A stretch of DNA of 64,000 bases from Enterobacter vonholyi. Its GTDB lineage: Bacteria > Pseudomonadota > Gammaproteobacteria > Enterobacterales > Enterobacteriaceae. Positions within the stretch are counted from its first letter, which is position 1; the number at the start of each line of letters is the position of its first letter. Location: the NCBI RefSeq assembly GCF_008364555.1, contig NZ_VTUC01000009.1, positions 62,001 to 126,000 of the forward strand, read 5' to 3'. The notes under the pieces were generated by a model that was not told the origin of the DNA, did not search any database, and saw only the letters and a list, made by a program, of their open reading frames with translations. Position numbers and translations under genes: made by a program. Positions 40,110-52,528 of this stretch are shown here, in pieces.

Positions 40110-40973
40110 ATGATCCGCAGTATGACCGCCTACGCCCGGCGTGAAATCAAGGGTAGCTGGGGTAGCGCCACATGGGAAATGCGCTCGGTAAACCAGCGTT
40201 ACCTGGAAACGTATTTCCGTATGCCGGAGCAGTTCCGCAGCCTTGAGCCTGTCGTACGTGAACGTATCCGTACGCGTCTGACGCGCGGGAAAGTGGAATG
40301 TAACCTGCGCTTTGAGCCTGATGCCAGCGCACAGGGCGAACTGATCCTCAACGAAAAACTGGCGAAACAGCTCGTGAATGCGGCGAACTGGGTCAAAATG
40401 CAGAGCGATGAAGGCGAAATCAACCCGGTTGATATTCTGCGCTGGCCTGGCGTCATGGCCGCCGGTGAACAGGATCTGGATGCCATTGCCGCTGAAATCC
40501 TGGCAGCCCTCGACGGCACGCTGGACGACTTTATCGTTGCCCGTGAAACCGAAGGCCAGGCGCTGAAAGCGATGATTGAGCAGCGCCTTGAAGGCGTGAG
40601 CACCGAAGTAGCCAAAGTCCGCGCCCATATGCCAGAAGTGCTGCAATGGCAGCGCGAGCGTCTTGTCGCCAAACTGGAAGAAGCGGAAGTTCAGCTGGAA
40701 AACACCCGTCTGGAACAAGAGCTGGTGCTGATGGCGCAGCGTATCGATGTCGCTGAAGAGCTGGACCGTCTGGAAGCGCACGTTAAAGAAACCTACAACA
40801 TTCTGAAGAAGAAAGAAGCTGTGGGCCGCCGTCTGGACTTTATGATGCAGGAGTTTAACCGCGAGTCGAACACCCTGGCGTCTAAGTCGATCAATGCAGA
40901 AGTGACGAATTCAGCGATTGAGCTGAAAGTGCTGATTGAGCAGATGCGCGAGCAGATCCAGAATATCGAGTAA
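40110..40973 (+). CDS. yicC: YicC endoribonuclease family protein
   Basis: 287 residues from ATG 40110 (MIRSMTAYARRE), with GGGA at proper spacing. Family blocks present: SVNQRYLETYFRMPEQFR, RGKVECNL and the C-terminal DFMMQEFNRESNTLASKSIN. Members of this family have been reported to cut RNA, in E. coli affecting the small RNA RyhB. The central part is a long helical region. Confidence 0.94.
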   Translation: MIRSMTAYARREIKGSWGSATWEMRSVNQRYLETYFRMPEQFRSLEPVVRERIRTRLTRGKVECNLRFEPDASAQGELILNEKLAKQLVNAANWVKMQSDEGEINPVDILRWPGVMAAGEQDLDAIAAEILAALDGTLDDFIVARETEGQALKAMIEQRLEGVSTEVAKVRAHMPEVLQWQRERLVAKLEEAEVQLENTRLEQELVLMAQRIDVAEELDRLEAHVKETYNILKKKEAVGRRLDFMMQEFNRESNTLASKSINAEVTNSAIELKVLIEQMREQIQNIE

Positions 40974-41178
40974 TGCATTTCGGGTGGTGTCGATGGTGCC
41001 ACCCATTACTATTTCTAATCCATCTCAGCGCCTATTTTTGTTTTTTACCGCGGCTCATCAAGCCCATCCAACCTATCCTGATAAAAATTTATAGGGCAAA
41101 CCTGGTCGCCTTAGAAAATCTCAATCGTGATCTTGCGCACAAATCGCTAACCTCCCACGCGTTCACACCGGAGGGTAT

Positions 41179-41796
41179 ATGCTGCTTCACATCCTTTATC
41201 TCATTGGCATCACCGCAGAAGCCATGACCGGCGCACTTGCCGCCGGACGTCGCCGTATGGACACCTTCGGCGTAATCATTATTGCTACAGCGACCGCACT
41301 GGGCGGCGGTTCCGTGCGCGATATTCTGCTTGGCCATTACCCGCTCGGCTGGGTTAAACACCCTGAGTATGTGATTATCGTGGCAACGGCCGCCGTGTTA
41401 ACCACCATCGTGGCGCCCGTTATGCCCCATCTTCGCCGCCTGTTCCTGGTGCTTGATGCGCTGGGGCTGATCGTCTTTTCGATCATCGGTGCGCAAATCG
41501 CACTCGATATGGGTGAAGGCCCGGTAATCGCCACCATTGCTGCCGTGGTCACGGGCGTATTCGGCGGCGTGCTGCGCGATATGTTCTGCAAACGTATTCC
41601 TCTGGTCTTTCAAAAAGAGCTGTATGCTGGCATCTCCTTTGCGGCAGCGGTGCTCTATATTGCCCTGCAGCATTACGTTTCAAACCATGATGTCGTGGTC
41701 ATCTCGACGCTACTGTTTGGCTTTACGGCCCGCATGCTGGCGCTGCGTCTTAAGCTTGGACTACCCGTTTTTCATTACAAACACAGCGCACACTAG
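41179..41796 (+). CDS. yicG: YicG, TRIC-family (UPF0126) membrane protein
   Basis: 205 residues with about seven hydrophobic segments arranged as two repeats. Each repeat carries the family motif G-GG-x-RD ([11 protein letters not shown] at about 36-46 and GGVLRDMF at about 130-137). Bacterial relatives form trimeric channels or small-molecule transporters; glycine has been proposed as a substrate for some. Start ATG 41179 follows GGAGGG. Convergent with ligB, 2 bp apart. Confidence 0.9.
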   Translation: MLLHILYLIGITAEAMTGALAAGRRRMDTFGVIIIATATALGGGSVRDILLGHYPLGWVKHPEYVIIVATAAVLTTIVAPVMPHLRRLFLVLDALGLIVFSIIGAQIALDMGEGPVIATIAAVVTGVFGGVLRDMFCKRIPLVFQKELYAGISFAAAVLYIALQHYVSNHDVVVISTLLFGFTARMLALRLKLGLPVFHYKHSAH

Positions 41797-41798
41797 CT

Positions 41799-43535
<1,737 letters not shown>

Positions 43536-43702
43536 TCACAATGCGAGACGCTATCCGGTATTTCTTTTGGTGGCTGAAAACCACAGATAAAACCTGAAAA
43601 CGGCACGCAAAATTCAATAATCCGAGGGAAAAAGTGTGACAAAGACTACGTCACACGGCGGTGACGTGTATAATAAGCCCGTATGTAGGACTTCTTCGTT
43701 AA

Positions 43703-44344
<642 letters not shown>

Positions 44345-44398
44345 ACCCACTTTCAGTATCATGCCCAGTCATTTCTTCACCTGTGGAGCATTTTAAGT

Positions 44399-44674
44399 AT
44401 GGCACGCGTAACTGTTCAGGACGCTGTAGAGAAAATTGGTAACCGTTTTGACCTGGTACTGGTCGCCGCGCGTCGCGCTCGTCAGATGCAGGTAGGCGGT
44501 AAAGATCCGCTGGTACCGGAAGAAAACGATAAAACCACCGTTATTGCACTTCGCGAAATCGAAGAAGGTCTGATCAACAACCAGATCCTCGACGTGCGTG
44601 AGCGCCAGGAGCAGCAAGAGCAGGAAGCCGCAGAACTGCAGGCCGTAACCGCTATTGCTGAAGGTCGTCGTTAA
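44399..44674 (+). CDS. rpoZ: RNA polymerase omega subunit
   Basis: 91 residues, identical in length to E. coli omega. It starts [20 protein letters not shown] with the conserved [10 protein letters not shown]. It helps assemble RNA polymerase and forms part of a ppGpp binding site, which is fitting since spoT is the next gene. Confidence 0.98.
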
Positions 44675-44693
44675 TTAAACCTGCGGGTCGCCC

Positions 44694-46808
44694 TTGTATC
44701 TGTTTGAAAGCCTGAATCAACTGATTCAAACCTACCTGCCTGAAGACCAGATTAAGCGTCTTCAGCAGGCGTATCTCGTTGCACGTGACGCTCACGAGGG
44801 CCAGACACGTTCAAGCGGTGAACCCTATATCACGCACCCGGTAGCGGTGGCCTGTATTCTGGCCGAGATGAAACTCGACTACGAAACGCTCATGGCCGCT
44901 CTGCTGCACGACGTGATCGAAGATACCCCTGCCACTTACCAGGACATGGAACAGCTGTTTGGCAAAAGCGTTGCCGAACTGGTGGAAGGGGTCTCTAAGC
45001 TTGATAAGCTGAATTTCCGCGACAAGAAAGAGGCGCAAGCCGAAAACTTCCGCAAGATGATTATGGCGATGGTGCAGGATATCCGCGTCATTCTCATCAA
45101 ACTCGCTGACCGTACCCACAACATGCGCACGCTGGGCTCACTTCGTCCGGATAAACGTCGCCGTATTGCCCGTGAAACCCTCGAAATTTACAGCCCGCTG
45201 GCGCACCGTTTAGGTATTCACCACATTAAAACCGAGCTGGAAGAGCTGGGTTTTGAAGCGTTGTACCCGAACCGTTATCGCGTCATTAAAGAGGTGGTGA
45301 AAGCCGCACGCGGTAACCGTAAAGAGATGATTCAAAAAATCCTCTCTGAAATCGAAGGGCGCTTGCAGGAAGCGGGAATTCCGTGCCGCGTGAGCGGTCG
45401 CGAGAAACACCTGTACTCCATCTACTGCAAAATGGTGCTCAAAGAGCAACGTTTTCACTCGATCATGGATATCTACGCCTTCCGCGTGATCGTCCATGAC
45501 TCGGACACCTGTTATCGCGTGCTGGGGCAGATGCACAGCCTCTACAAGCCGCGTCCGGGGCGCATGAAAGATTATATCGCCATTCCAAAAGCGAACGGCT
45601 ATCAATCTTTGCACACCTCGATGATTGGTCCGCACGGCGTGCCTGTTGAGGTGCAAATTCGCACCGAAGACATGGACCAGATGGCAGAGATGGGTGTAGC
45701 CGCACACTGGGCCTATAAAGAGCACGGCGGCGAAAGCAGTACGACCGCACAAATCCGCGCCCAGCGCTGGATGCAGAGCCTGCTGGAACTTCAGCAGAGT
45801 GCGGGCAGCTCGTTTGAATTTATCGAGAGCGTTAAATCCGATCTCTTCCCGGATGAGATTTACGTTTTCACTCCAGAAGGTCGCATTGTCGAACTGCCTG
45901 CGGGCGCAACGCCGGTCGATTTCGCTTACGCCGTGCATACCGATATCGGGCATGCCTGCGTCGGCGCGCGCGTCGACAGACAGCCTTATCCGCTGTCTCA
46001 GCCGCTCTCCAGCGGCCAGACGGTAGAAATTATTACCGCGCCGGGCGCACGTCCGAACGCGGCCTGGTTGAACTTTGTCGTAAGCTCCAAAGCACGCGCC
46101 AAAATTCGCCAGCTGCTGAAAAACCTCAAGCGTGATGATTCCGTCAGTCTGGGACGTCGGCTGCTCAACCACGCGTTGGGCGGTAGCCGTAAGCTGGCTG
46201 AGATCCCACCGGAGCATATCCAGCGCGAACTCGACCGAATGAAGCTCACGTCTCTGGACGATCTGCTGGCGGAAATTGGTCTGGGCAACGCCATGAGTGT
46301 CGTAGTAGCGAAAAACTTGCAGCAGGGCGAAGCGACACCTTCTGCTCCAGGCGCATCTGGCCATGCTCATTTGCCGATTAAAGGCGCGGACGGGGTGCTG
46401 ATCACCTTCGCAAAATGTTGCCGCCCAATTCCTGGCGACCCGATTATTGCGCACGTCAGCCCGGGCAAAGGGCTGGTTATCCACCATGAATCCTGTCGTA
46501 ACATTCGCGGCTACCAGAAAGAAGCCGAGAAGTTTATGGCGGTCGAGTGGGATAAAGAGACCGCGCAGGAATTTATCACCGAAATTAAGGTGGATATGTT
46601 CAACCACCAGGGTGCCCTGGCGAACCTGACGGCAGCGATCAACACGGCCTCTTCCAACATTCAGAGTCTGAATACGGAAGAAAAAGATGGCCGCGTTTAT
46701 AGCGCCTTTATTCGTCTGACCGCCCGCGACCGCGTACATCTGGCGAATATTATGCGCAAGATCCGCGTCATGCCGGACGTGATTAAAGTCACCCGAAACC
46801 GAAACTAG
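44694..46808 (+). CDS. spoT: Bifunctional (p)ppGpp synthetase/hydrolase SpoT
   Basis: A 704-residue RelA/SpoT protein. The hydrolase HD domain has H72-D73 in LLHDVIEDT. The synthetase domain spans about 220-335 (GREKHLYSIYCKM, IPKANGYQSLHTSMIG). A TGS domain (about 388-448: FTPEGRIVELPAGATPVDFA), a helical/zinc-finger-like region (FAKCCRPIPGD) and a C-terminal ACT domain follow. The start is TTG 44694 with no clear Shine-Dalgarno 19 bp after rpoZ, suggesting low, coupled translation. The TTG start is also used in E. coli. Confidence 0.97.
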   Translation: MYLFESLNQLIQTYLPEDQIKRLQQAYLVARDAHEGQTRSSGEPYITHPVAVACILAEMKLDYETLMAALLHDVIEDTPATYQDMEQLFGKSVAELVEGVSKLDKLNFRDKKEAQAENFRKMIMAMVQDIRVILIKLADRTHNMRTLGSLRPDKRRRIARETLEIYSPLAHRLGIHHIKTELEELGFEALYPNRYRVIKEVVKAARGNRKEMIQKILSEIEGRLQEAGIPCRVSGREKHLYSIYCKMVLKEQRFHSIMDIYAFRVIVHDSDTCYRVLGQMHSLYKPRPGRMKDYIAIPKANGYQSLHTSMIGPHGVPVEVQIRTEDMDQMAEMGVAAHWAYKEHGGESSTTAQIRAQRWMQSLLELQQSAGSSFEFIESVKSDLFPDEIYVFTPEGRIVELPAGATPVDFAYAVHTDIGHACVGARVDRQPYPLSQPLSSGQTVEIITAPGARPNAAWLNFVVSSKARAKIRQLLKNLKRDDSVSLGRRLLNHALGGSRKLAEIPPEHIQRELDRMKLTSLDDLLAEIGLGNAMSVVVAKNLQQGEATPSAPGASGHAHLPIKGADGVLITFAKCCRPIPGDPIIAHVSPGKGLVIHHESCRNIRGYQKEAEKFMAVEWDKETAQEFITEIKVDMFNHQGALANLTAAINTASSNIQSLNTEEKDGRVYSAFIRLTARDRVHLANIMRKIRVMPDVIKVTRNRN

Positions 46809-46812
46809 GTTT

Positions 46813-47502
46813 ATGAATTCACAACGTTATGCACGTATCTGCGAAATGCTCGCCAGGCGTCAGCCTGACCTGACGGTCTGCATGGAGCAGGTGCATAAAC
46901 CTCATAACGTCTCTGCCATCGTCCGTACCGCAGATGCTGTCGGTGTGCATGAAGTGCACGCCGTCTGGCCGGATGGCCGTATGCGAAATACGGTCTCAGC
47001 GGCGGCAGGCAGCAACAGCTGGGTGTCCGTCAAAAATCATCACACCATTGGCGAAGCCGTATCGCACCTGAAAGGGCGCGGGATGCAGATCCTTGCCACT
47101 AACCTGTCCGCTAAAGCCGTAGATTTCCGCGAGATCGACTATACCCGCCCGACCTGCATTTTAATGGGTCAGGAGAAAACCGGGATCTCCCAGGAAGCGC
47201 TGGATCTGGCGGATCGGGACATCATCATTCCGATGATCGGCATGGTCCAGTCTCTCAACGTCTCCGTGGCGTCCGCGCTCATTCTTTATGAAGCGCAGCG
47301 CCAGCGTCAGAACGCGGGGATGTACGAGCGCAGCAACAGCATGCTGCCGGAAGATGAACAGCAGCGCCTGCTGTTTGAAGGTGGTTATCCGGTGCTGGCT
47401 CGCGTTGCGAAGCAGAAAAAATTGCCTTACCCCCACGTCAACGCGCAGGGCGAAATTGAAGCCGATGCCGAGTGGTGGGCCACCATGCAGTACGCCGGGT
47501 AA
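46813..47502 (+). CDS. trmH: tRNA (guanosine-18-2'-O)-methyltransferase TrmH
   Basis: A 229-residue SPOUT methyltransferase modifying G18 in the D-loop. The knot motifs MGQEKTGISQEAL and MVQSLNVSVASALILYEAQR are visible. The N-terminal basic helix (RYARICEMLARRQPDLTVC) binds tRNA. Starts 4 bp after spoT and is followed after 3 bp by recG. Confidence 0.97.
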   Translation: MNSQRYARICEMLARRQPDLTVCMEQVHKPHNVSAIVRTADAVGVHEVHAVWPDGRMRNTVSAAAGSNSWVSVKNHHTIGEAVSHLKGRGMQILATNLSAKAVDFREIDYTRPTCILMGQEKTGISQEALDLADRDIIIPMIGMVQSLNVSVASALILYEAQRQRQNAGMYERSNSMLPEDEQQRLLFEGGYPVLARVAKQKKLPYPHVNAQGEIEADAEWWATMQYAG

Positions 47503-47505
47503 GCG

Positions 47506-49587
47506 ATGAAAGGCCGCCTGCTGGATGCCATCCCGCTTAACAGCCTGACGGGCGTGGGCGCGGCGCAAAGCAATAAGCTGGCGAAAATTGGCCTGCACAC
47601 CGTGCAGGATCTCCTGCTTCACCTCCCCCTGCGTTACGAAGACCGCACCCAGCTCTATAAGATTGGCGATCTCCTTCCCGCCATTTACGCCACCGTTGAA
47701 GGCGAAGTACTGAACTGCAATATCACCTTCGGCGGACGCCGGATGATGACCTGCCAGATTAGCGACGGCACCGGCATCCTTACCATGCGTTTTTTCAACT
47801 TCAGCGCGGCGATGAAAAACAGCCTGGCGACGGGCCGCAGGGTGCTGGCCTATGGTGAAGCCAAACGCGGGAAATACGGCGCAGAGATGATCCACCCGGA
47901 GTACCGCGTGCAGGGCGATCTCAGCACGCCGGAGCTGCAGGAGACGCTCACCCCGGTTTACCCGACGACCGAAGGCATCAAGCAGGCGACGCTGCGTAAG
48001 CTCACCGATCAGGCGCTGGAGCTACTGGATACCTGCGCCATTACCGAGCTGCTGCCGCCCGAGCTGGCGCAGGGCATGATGAGCCTGCCCGAGGCGCTGC
48101 GAACCCTGCACCGTCCGCCGCCAACGCTGCAGCTCAGCGATTTAGAAAGCGGCAAACACCCCGCCCAACAGCGTCTTATCCTTGAGGAATTACTGGCGCA
48201 TAACCTGAGCATGCTGGCGCTTCGTGCGGGCGCGCAGCGCTTCCACGCTCAGCCCTTAAGCCAGAATGATGCGCTCAAAGATAAGCTGCTGGCCTCTCTG
48301 CCGTTTAAACCCACCGGCGCGCAGGCGCGCGTCACCGCTGAGATTGAACGCGATATGGCGCTCGACGTGCCGATGATGCGCCTGGTGCAGGGCGATGTAG
48401 GGTCCGGTAAAACGCTGGTTGCCGCGCTGGCAGCCCTGCGCGCGATTTCCCACGGTAAACAGGTCGCGCTTATGGCGCCGACCGAGCTGCTGGCTGAACA
48501 GCACGCCAACAATTTCCGCGCCTGGTTCGCGCCGCTGGGGATTGAAGTGGGCTGGCTTGCCGGGAAGCAAAAAGGCAAAGCGCGACTTGCGCAGCAGGAA
48601 GCCATCGCCAGCGGGCAGGTGCAGATGATTGTCGGCACGCACGCTATCTTCCAGGAGCAGGTGCAGTTCAGCGGCCTTGCGCTGGTGATTATCGATGAAC
48701 AACACCGCTTTGGCGTCCATCAGCGTCTTGCGCTGTGGGAAAAAGGCCTTCAACAGGGCTTCCACCCGCATCAGCTGATCATGACCGCCACGCCGATCCC
48801 GCGCACCCTGGCAATGACCGCCTACGCCGATCTGGATACCTCCACCATCGACGAACTGCCGCCGGGACGTACGCCGGTCACAACGGTCGCGATTCCTGAC
48901 ACGCGTCGCAGCGATATTATTGACCGCGTGCGCAACGCCTGCACCCACGAAGGACGTCAGGCCTACTGGGTCTGTACGCTGATCGAGGAGTCTGAACTGC
49001 TGGAAGCGCAGGCTGCCGAAGCCACGTGGGAAGAACTCAAGCTGGCGCTGCCGGAGCTGAACGTGGGTCTGGTTCACGGACGCATGAAGCCCGCTGAAAA
49101 ACAGTCGGTGATGCAGTCGTTTAAGCAGGGCGAGCTGCATTTGCTGGTCGCCACGACGGTCATTGAAGTGGGCGTGGACGTCCCGAACTCCAGCCTGATG
49201 ATTATCGAAAACCCGGAGCGCCTGGGCCTTGCCCAGCTCCACCAGCTGCGCGGACGCGTTGGCCGTGGCGCGGTAGCCTCCCACTGCGTCCTGCTCTACA
49301 AAGCCCCGCTCTCGAAAACCGCCCAGATGCGGTTGCAGGTGCTGCGCGACAGCAACGACGGTTTTGTGATTGCGCAAAAAGACCTGGAGATCCGCGGCCC
49401 GGGTGAACTGCTGGGCACGCGCCAGACGGGGAATGCGGAATTCAAAGTGGCGGATTTGCTGCGCGATCAGGCTATGATCCCGGAAGTTCAGCGCCTTGCG
49501 CGCCACATTCATGAACGCTACCCCGAACAGGCGGCAGCGTTAATTGAGCGCTGGATGCCGGAAACCGAGCGGTATTCCAACGCCTGA
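47506..49587 (+). CDS. recG: ATP-dependent DNA helicase RecG
   Basis: A 693-residue superfamily 2 helicase remodelling stalled forks and recombination junctions. The wedge/OB domain (about 1-160) has LLLHLPLRYEDRTQLY. Motif I is GDVGSGKT, the DExH box is IIDEQHRFG, motif III TATPIPRT and motif VI LHQLRGRVGRG. Standard length. Convergent with gltS, only 2 bp between the stops. Confidence 0.97.
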   Translation: MKGRLLDAIPLNSLTGVGAAQSNKLAKIGLHTVQDLLLHLPLRYEDRTQLYKIGDLLPAIYATVEGEVLNCNITFGGRRMMTCQISDGTGILTMRFFNFSAAMKNSLATGRRVLAYGEAKRGKYGAEMIHPEYRVQGDLSTPELQETLTPVYPTTEGIKQATLRKLTDQALELLDTCAITELLPPELAQGMMSLPEALRTLHRPPPTLQLSDLESGKHPAQQRLILEELLAHNLSMLALRAGAQRFHAQPLSQNDALKDKLLASLPFKPTGAQARVTAEIERDMALDVPMMRLVQGDVGSGKTLVAALAALRAISHGKQVALMAPTELLAEQHANNFRAWFAPLGIEVGWLAGKQKGKARLAQQEAIASGQVQMIVGTHAIFQEQVQFSGLALVIIDEQHRFGVHQRLALWEKGLQQGFHPHQLIMTATPIPRTLAMTAYADLDTSTIDELPPGRTPVTTVAIPDTRRSDIIDRVRNACTHEGRQAYWVCTLIEESELLEAQAAEATWEELKLALPELNVGLVHGRMKPAEKQSVMQSFKQGELHLLVATTVIEVGVDVPNSSLMIIENPERLGLAQLHQLRGRVGRGAVASHCVLLYKAPLSKTAQMRLQVLRDSNDGFVIAQKDLEIRGPGELLGTRQTGNAEFKVADLLRDQAMIPEVQRLARHIHERYPEQAAALIERWMPETERYSNA

Positions 49588-49589
49588 TT

Positions 49590-50792
49590 TCAGGCAAACA
49601 TTGGCAGCATCAGGTATAGCTTGATAACCAGCGCGTTGACGATATCAATAAAGAACGCCCCGACCATCGGGACCACCAGAAACGCCATGTGCGATGGCCC
49701 GAACCGTTCTGTGATCGCCTGCATGTTAGCGATAGCCGTTGGGGTTGCCCCCAGACCAACCCCGCAGTGCCCCGCCGCCAGCACCGCCGCATCGTAGTTT
49801 TTGCCCATCATGCGCCAGGTGACGAACATAGCGTACAGCGCCATAAACAGGGTTTGCACTGCCAGAATCGCCACCATCGGCAGCGCCAGCGAGGCCAGCT
49901 CCCACAGCTTGAGGCTCATCAGCGCCATCGCCAGGAACAGCGAGAGGCAGACGTTGCCGAGCACCGACACCGCCCTTTCAAACACGCGGTAGAAGCCCAT
50001 CAGCGCCAGACCGTTGCTCAGGATCACCCCGATAAACAGCACGCAAACAAACGTCGGCAGCTCAAACGCTGTGCCCGCCAGCCATTGCGCAACCACTTTG
50101 CCCACGGTCAGGCAGATGGCGATCGTCGCGATGGTTTCAATCAGCACCAGCGAGGTGATACTGCGCCCAACGTCCGGCTTTTCAAAGGCGGTAGGCACCA
50201 GCTCATCGTCCGGCCTGCCGTCCGGCGTGGTAGAGTGCTTCACAAGATAACGCGCCACCGGGCCGCCAATCAGGCCACCCAGCACCAGGCCAAAGGTGGC
50301 ACAGGCCATCGCTACTTCCGTCGCGTTTTCAAAGCCGTAGCGTTCGATGAATAGCTTGCTCCACGCGGCCCCGGTTCCGTGACCGCCCGAAAGGGTAATC
50401 GACCCCGCCAGCAGCCCCATCAGCGGATCCAGCCCCAGCAGCGTTGCCATGCCGATGCCAATGGCGTTTTGCATCAGCAGCAGCCCCACCACCACAATCA
50501 GGAATACGCCGAGCACCTTACCGCCCGAGCGCAGGCTCGCCAGGTTGGCATTCAGGCCAATGGTGGCAAAGAAGGCCAGCATCAGCGGGTCTTTCAGGGA
50601 CATATCAAAATCTATTTCCCAGCCCAGGCTTTTTTTCAGCACCAGCAGGGCCAGCGCTACCAGCAGGCCGCCGGCGACGGGTTCAGGAATGGTGTACTTT
50701 TTCAGAAGGGAAACGCTATGTACCAGCTTACGACCAAGCAGTAAGACCAGCGTTGCGGCAACAAGGGTCGACAACGTATCGAGATGAATCAT
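49590..50792 (-). CDS. gltS: Sodium/glutamate symporter GltS
   Basis: 400 residues, about ten to twelve membrane helices. GltS imports glutamate with Na+. Two inverted-repeat halves each carry a G-rich reentrant segment: SITLSGGHGTGAAW and LAAGHCGVGLGATPTA. ATG 50792 follows GGAGCC; a long N-terminal extension in the same frame is not coding-like. Divergent from xanP across about 225 bp. Confidence 0.96.
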   Translation of the reverse strand: MIHLDTLSTLVAATLVLLLGRKLVHSVSLLKKYTIPEPVAGGLLVALALLVLKKSLGWEIDFDMSLKDPLMLAFFATIGLNANLASLRSGGKVLGVFLIVVVGLLLMQNAIGIGMATLLGLDPLMGLLAGSITLSGGHGTGAAWSKLFIERYGFENATEVAMACATFGLVLGGLIGGPVARYLVKHSTTPDGRPDDELVPTAFEKPDVGRSITSLVLIETIATIAICLTVGKVVAQWLAGTAFELPTFVCVLFIGVILSNGLALMGFYRVFERAVSVLGNVCLSLFLAMALMSLKLWELASLALPMVAILAVQTLFMALYAMFVTWRMMGKNYDAAVLAAGHCGVGLGATPTAIANMQAITERFGPSHMAFLVVPMVGAFFIDIVNALVIKLYLMLPMFA

Positions 50793-51017
50793 AGAAGGCT
50801 CCTTTTTTGCGCGTGTTCCATACACACGCGGCGTTATCCTGGGCCGGTTTGCGCTCTTCATGAGCCCCCGGCGCAAAAAGTGTAATTTTTTTTTCCGATG
50901 CGTTGTAGAAAACCTGCTCACAGCGGCAGAATTTCTTCCCTTTTTTTGCTGGCAATCGTTTGCTTTTACCAGGTGGTCAGATAAAATGCCCGCTTTTCCA
51001 CCGTGGGATTGCCGCCG

Positions 51018-52409
51018 ATGTCCGTTAACACCATAGAGTCGCCTGATGCGCAACCGATTGCGCAGAAGCAAAATAGCGAACTGATTTACCGCCTTGAAGA
51101 CCGCCCGCCGCTGCCGCAAACGCTTTTCGCCGCCTGCCAGCATCTTCTGGCTATGTTTGTTGCGGTGATCACTCCGGCGCTGCTGATTTGCCAGGCGCTC
51201 GGCTTACCGGCGCAGGACACGCAGCACATTATCAGCATGTCTCTTTTCGCCTCCGGCGTGGCCTCGATTATTCAAATTAAAGCGTGGGGTCCGGTGGGGT
51301 CGGGTTTGTTGTCGATTCAGGGCACCAGCTTTAACTTCGTGGCACCGCTGATCATGGGCGGTACGGCCCTGAAAACCGGCGGTGCGGATGTTCCGACCAT
51401 GATGGCGGCGCTGTTCGGCACGCTGATGCTGGCCAGCTGTACGGAGATGGTGATCTCCCGCGTTCTGCATCTGGCTCGCCGCGTTATCACCCCGCTGGTT
51501 TCCGGCGTGGTCGTCATGATTATCGGACTGTCGCTGATTCAGGTGGGCCTGACGTCCATCGGCGGCGGTTATGCGGCAATGAGCGACCACACCTTCGGCG
51601 CACCGAAAAACCTGCTGCTGGCAGGCGTGGTGCTGGCCATCATTATTCTGCTTAACCGTCAGCGTAACCCTTACCTGCGCGTCGCCTCGCTGGTGATTGC
51701 CATGGCGGCAGGCTATCTGCTGGCGTGGGCGCTGGGCATGCTGCCGGAGAACACCGCGCCGACCAACAGCGCACTGATCGTCGTCCCCACGCCTTTGTAC
51801 TACGGCCTGGGCATTGACTGGGGGCTGCTCCTGCCGCTGATGCTGGTCTTTATGATCACCTCTCTGGAGACCATCGGCGATATCACCGCTACCTCGGACG
51901 TCTCCGAGCAGCCGGTATCCGGCCCGCTGTATATGAAGCGTCTGAAAGGCGGCGTGCTGGCGAACGGCCTGAACTCGTTTGTCTCTGCGGTATTCAACAC
52001 CTTCCCGAACTCCTGCTTCGGCCAGAACAACGGCGTCATCCAGCTGACCGGCGTGGCCAGCCGCTACGTCGGTTTTGTAGTAGCGCTGATGCTGATCGTC
52101 CTCGGCCTGTTCCCGGCGGTAAGCGGCTTTGTGCAGCACATCCCTGAGCCAGTGCTGGGCGGCGCAACGCTGGTGATGTTCGGGACTATCGCAGCCTCCG
52201 GTGTGCGTATCGTCTCCCGCGAACCACTGAACCGCCGCGCGATCATGATTATCGCGCTGTCGCTGGCCGTTGGTCTGGGCGTTTCCCAGCAGCCGCTGAT
52301 CCTGCAGTTTGCCCCTGACTGGGTGAAAAACCTGCTCTCTTCCGGCATTGCTGCGGGCGGTATCACCGCTATCGTGCTAAACCTCGTTTTCCCGCCTGAG
52401 AAAAATTGA
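51018..52409 (+). CDS. xanP: Xanthine permease XanP
   Basis: A 463-residue NCS2/NAT purine transporter with fourteen predicted helices, importing xanthine with H+. The NAT signature region [17 protein letters not shown] and the first-helix [15 protein letters not shown] are present. ATG 51018 matches the E. coli start (MSV); GTG 51003 is an alternative. A 12-bp perfect hairpin follows the stop. Confidence 0.96.
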   Translation: MSVNTIESPDAQPIAQKQNSELIYRLEDRPPLPQTLFAACQHLLAMFVAVITPALLICQALGLPAQDTQHIISMSLFASGVASIIQIKAWGPVGSGLLSIQGTSFNFVAPLIMGGTALKTGGADVPTMMAALFGTLMLASCTEMVISRVLHLARRVITPLVSGVVVMIIGLSLIQVGLTSIGGGYAAMSDHTFGAPKNLLLAGVVLAIIILLNRQRNPYLRVASLVIAMAAGYLLAWALGMLPENTAPTNSALIVVPTPLYYGLGIDWGLLLPLMLVFMITSLETIGDITATSDVSEQPVSGPLYMKRLKGGVLANGLNSFVSAVFNTFPNSCFGQNNGVIQLTGVASRYVGFVVALMLIVLGLFPAVSGFVQHIPEPVLGGATLVMFGTIAASGVRIVSREPLNRRAIMIIALSLAVGLGVSQQPLILQFAPDWVKNLLSSGIAAGGITAIVLNLVFPPEKN

Positions 52410-52415
52410 TTTCTC

Positions 52416-52444
52416 TCACGGCAGGCAGTCAATGCCTGCCGTGA
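52416..52444 (+). terminator. Strong hairpin after xanP
   Basis: TCACGGCAGGCA (52416-52427) pairs perfectly with TGCCTGCCGTGA (52433-52444) across a GTCAA loop. No T-run follows, so it is a 3'-end-protecting or weak terminator structure rather than a classic intrinsic terminator. Confidence 0.55.
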
Positions 52445-52528
52445 CATCGAATTACACCATTCCCGCCTTGAGGATTGCGCATAAATCGTGCATAACTCCC
52501 TTATGTGCGTTTTGCGGGATGGAAGACC

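Noticed and set aside
46180..46200. GGCGGTAG, an ops/RfaH-like octamer
   Set aside because: It lies inside the spoT coding region on the sense strand and not in a leader; no ops site was seen before hldD or waaQ.
45210..46739. 509-codon minus-strand frame opposite spoT
   Set aside because: Shadow of the spoT codon pattern; no motif, start signal or family resemblance.
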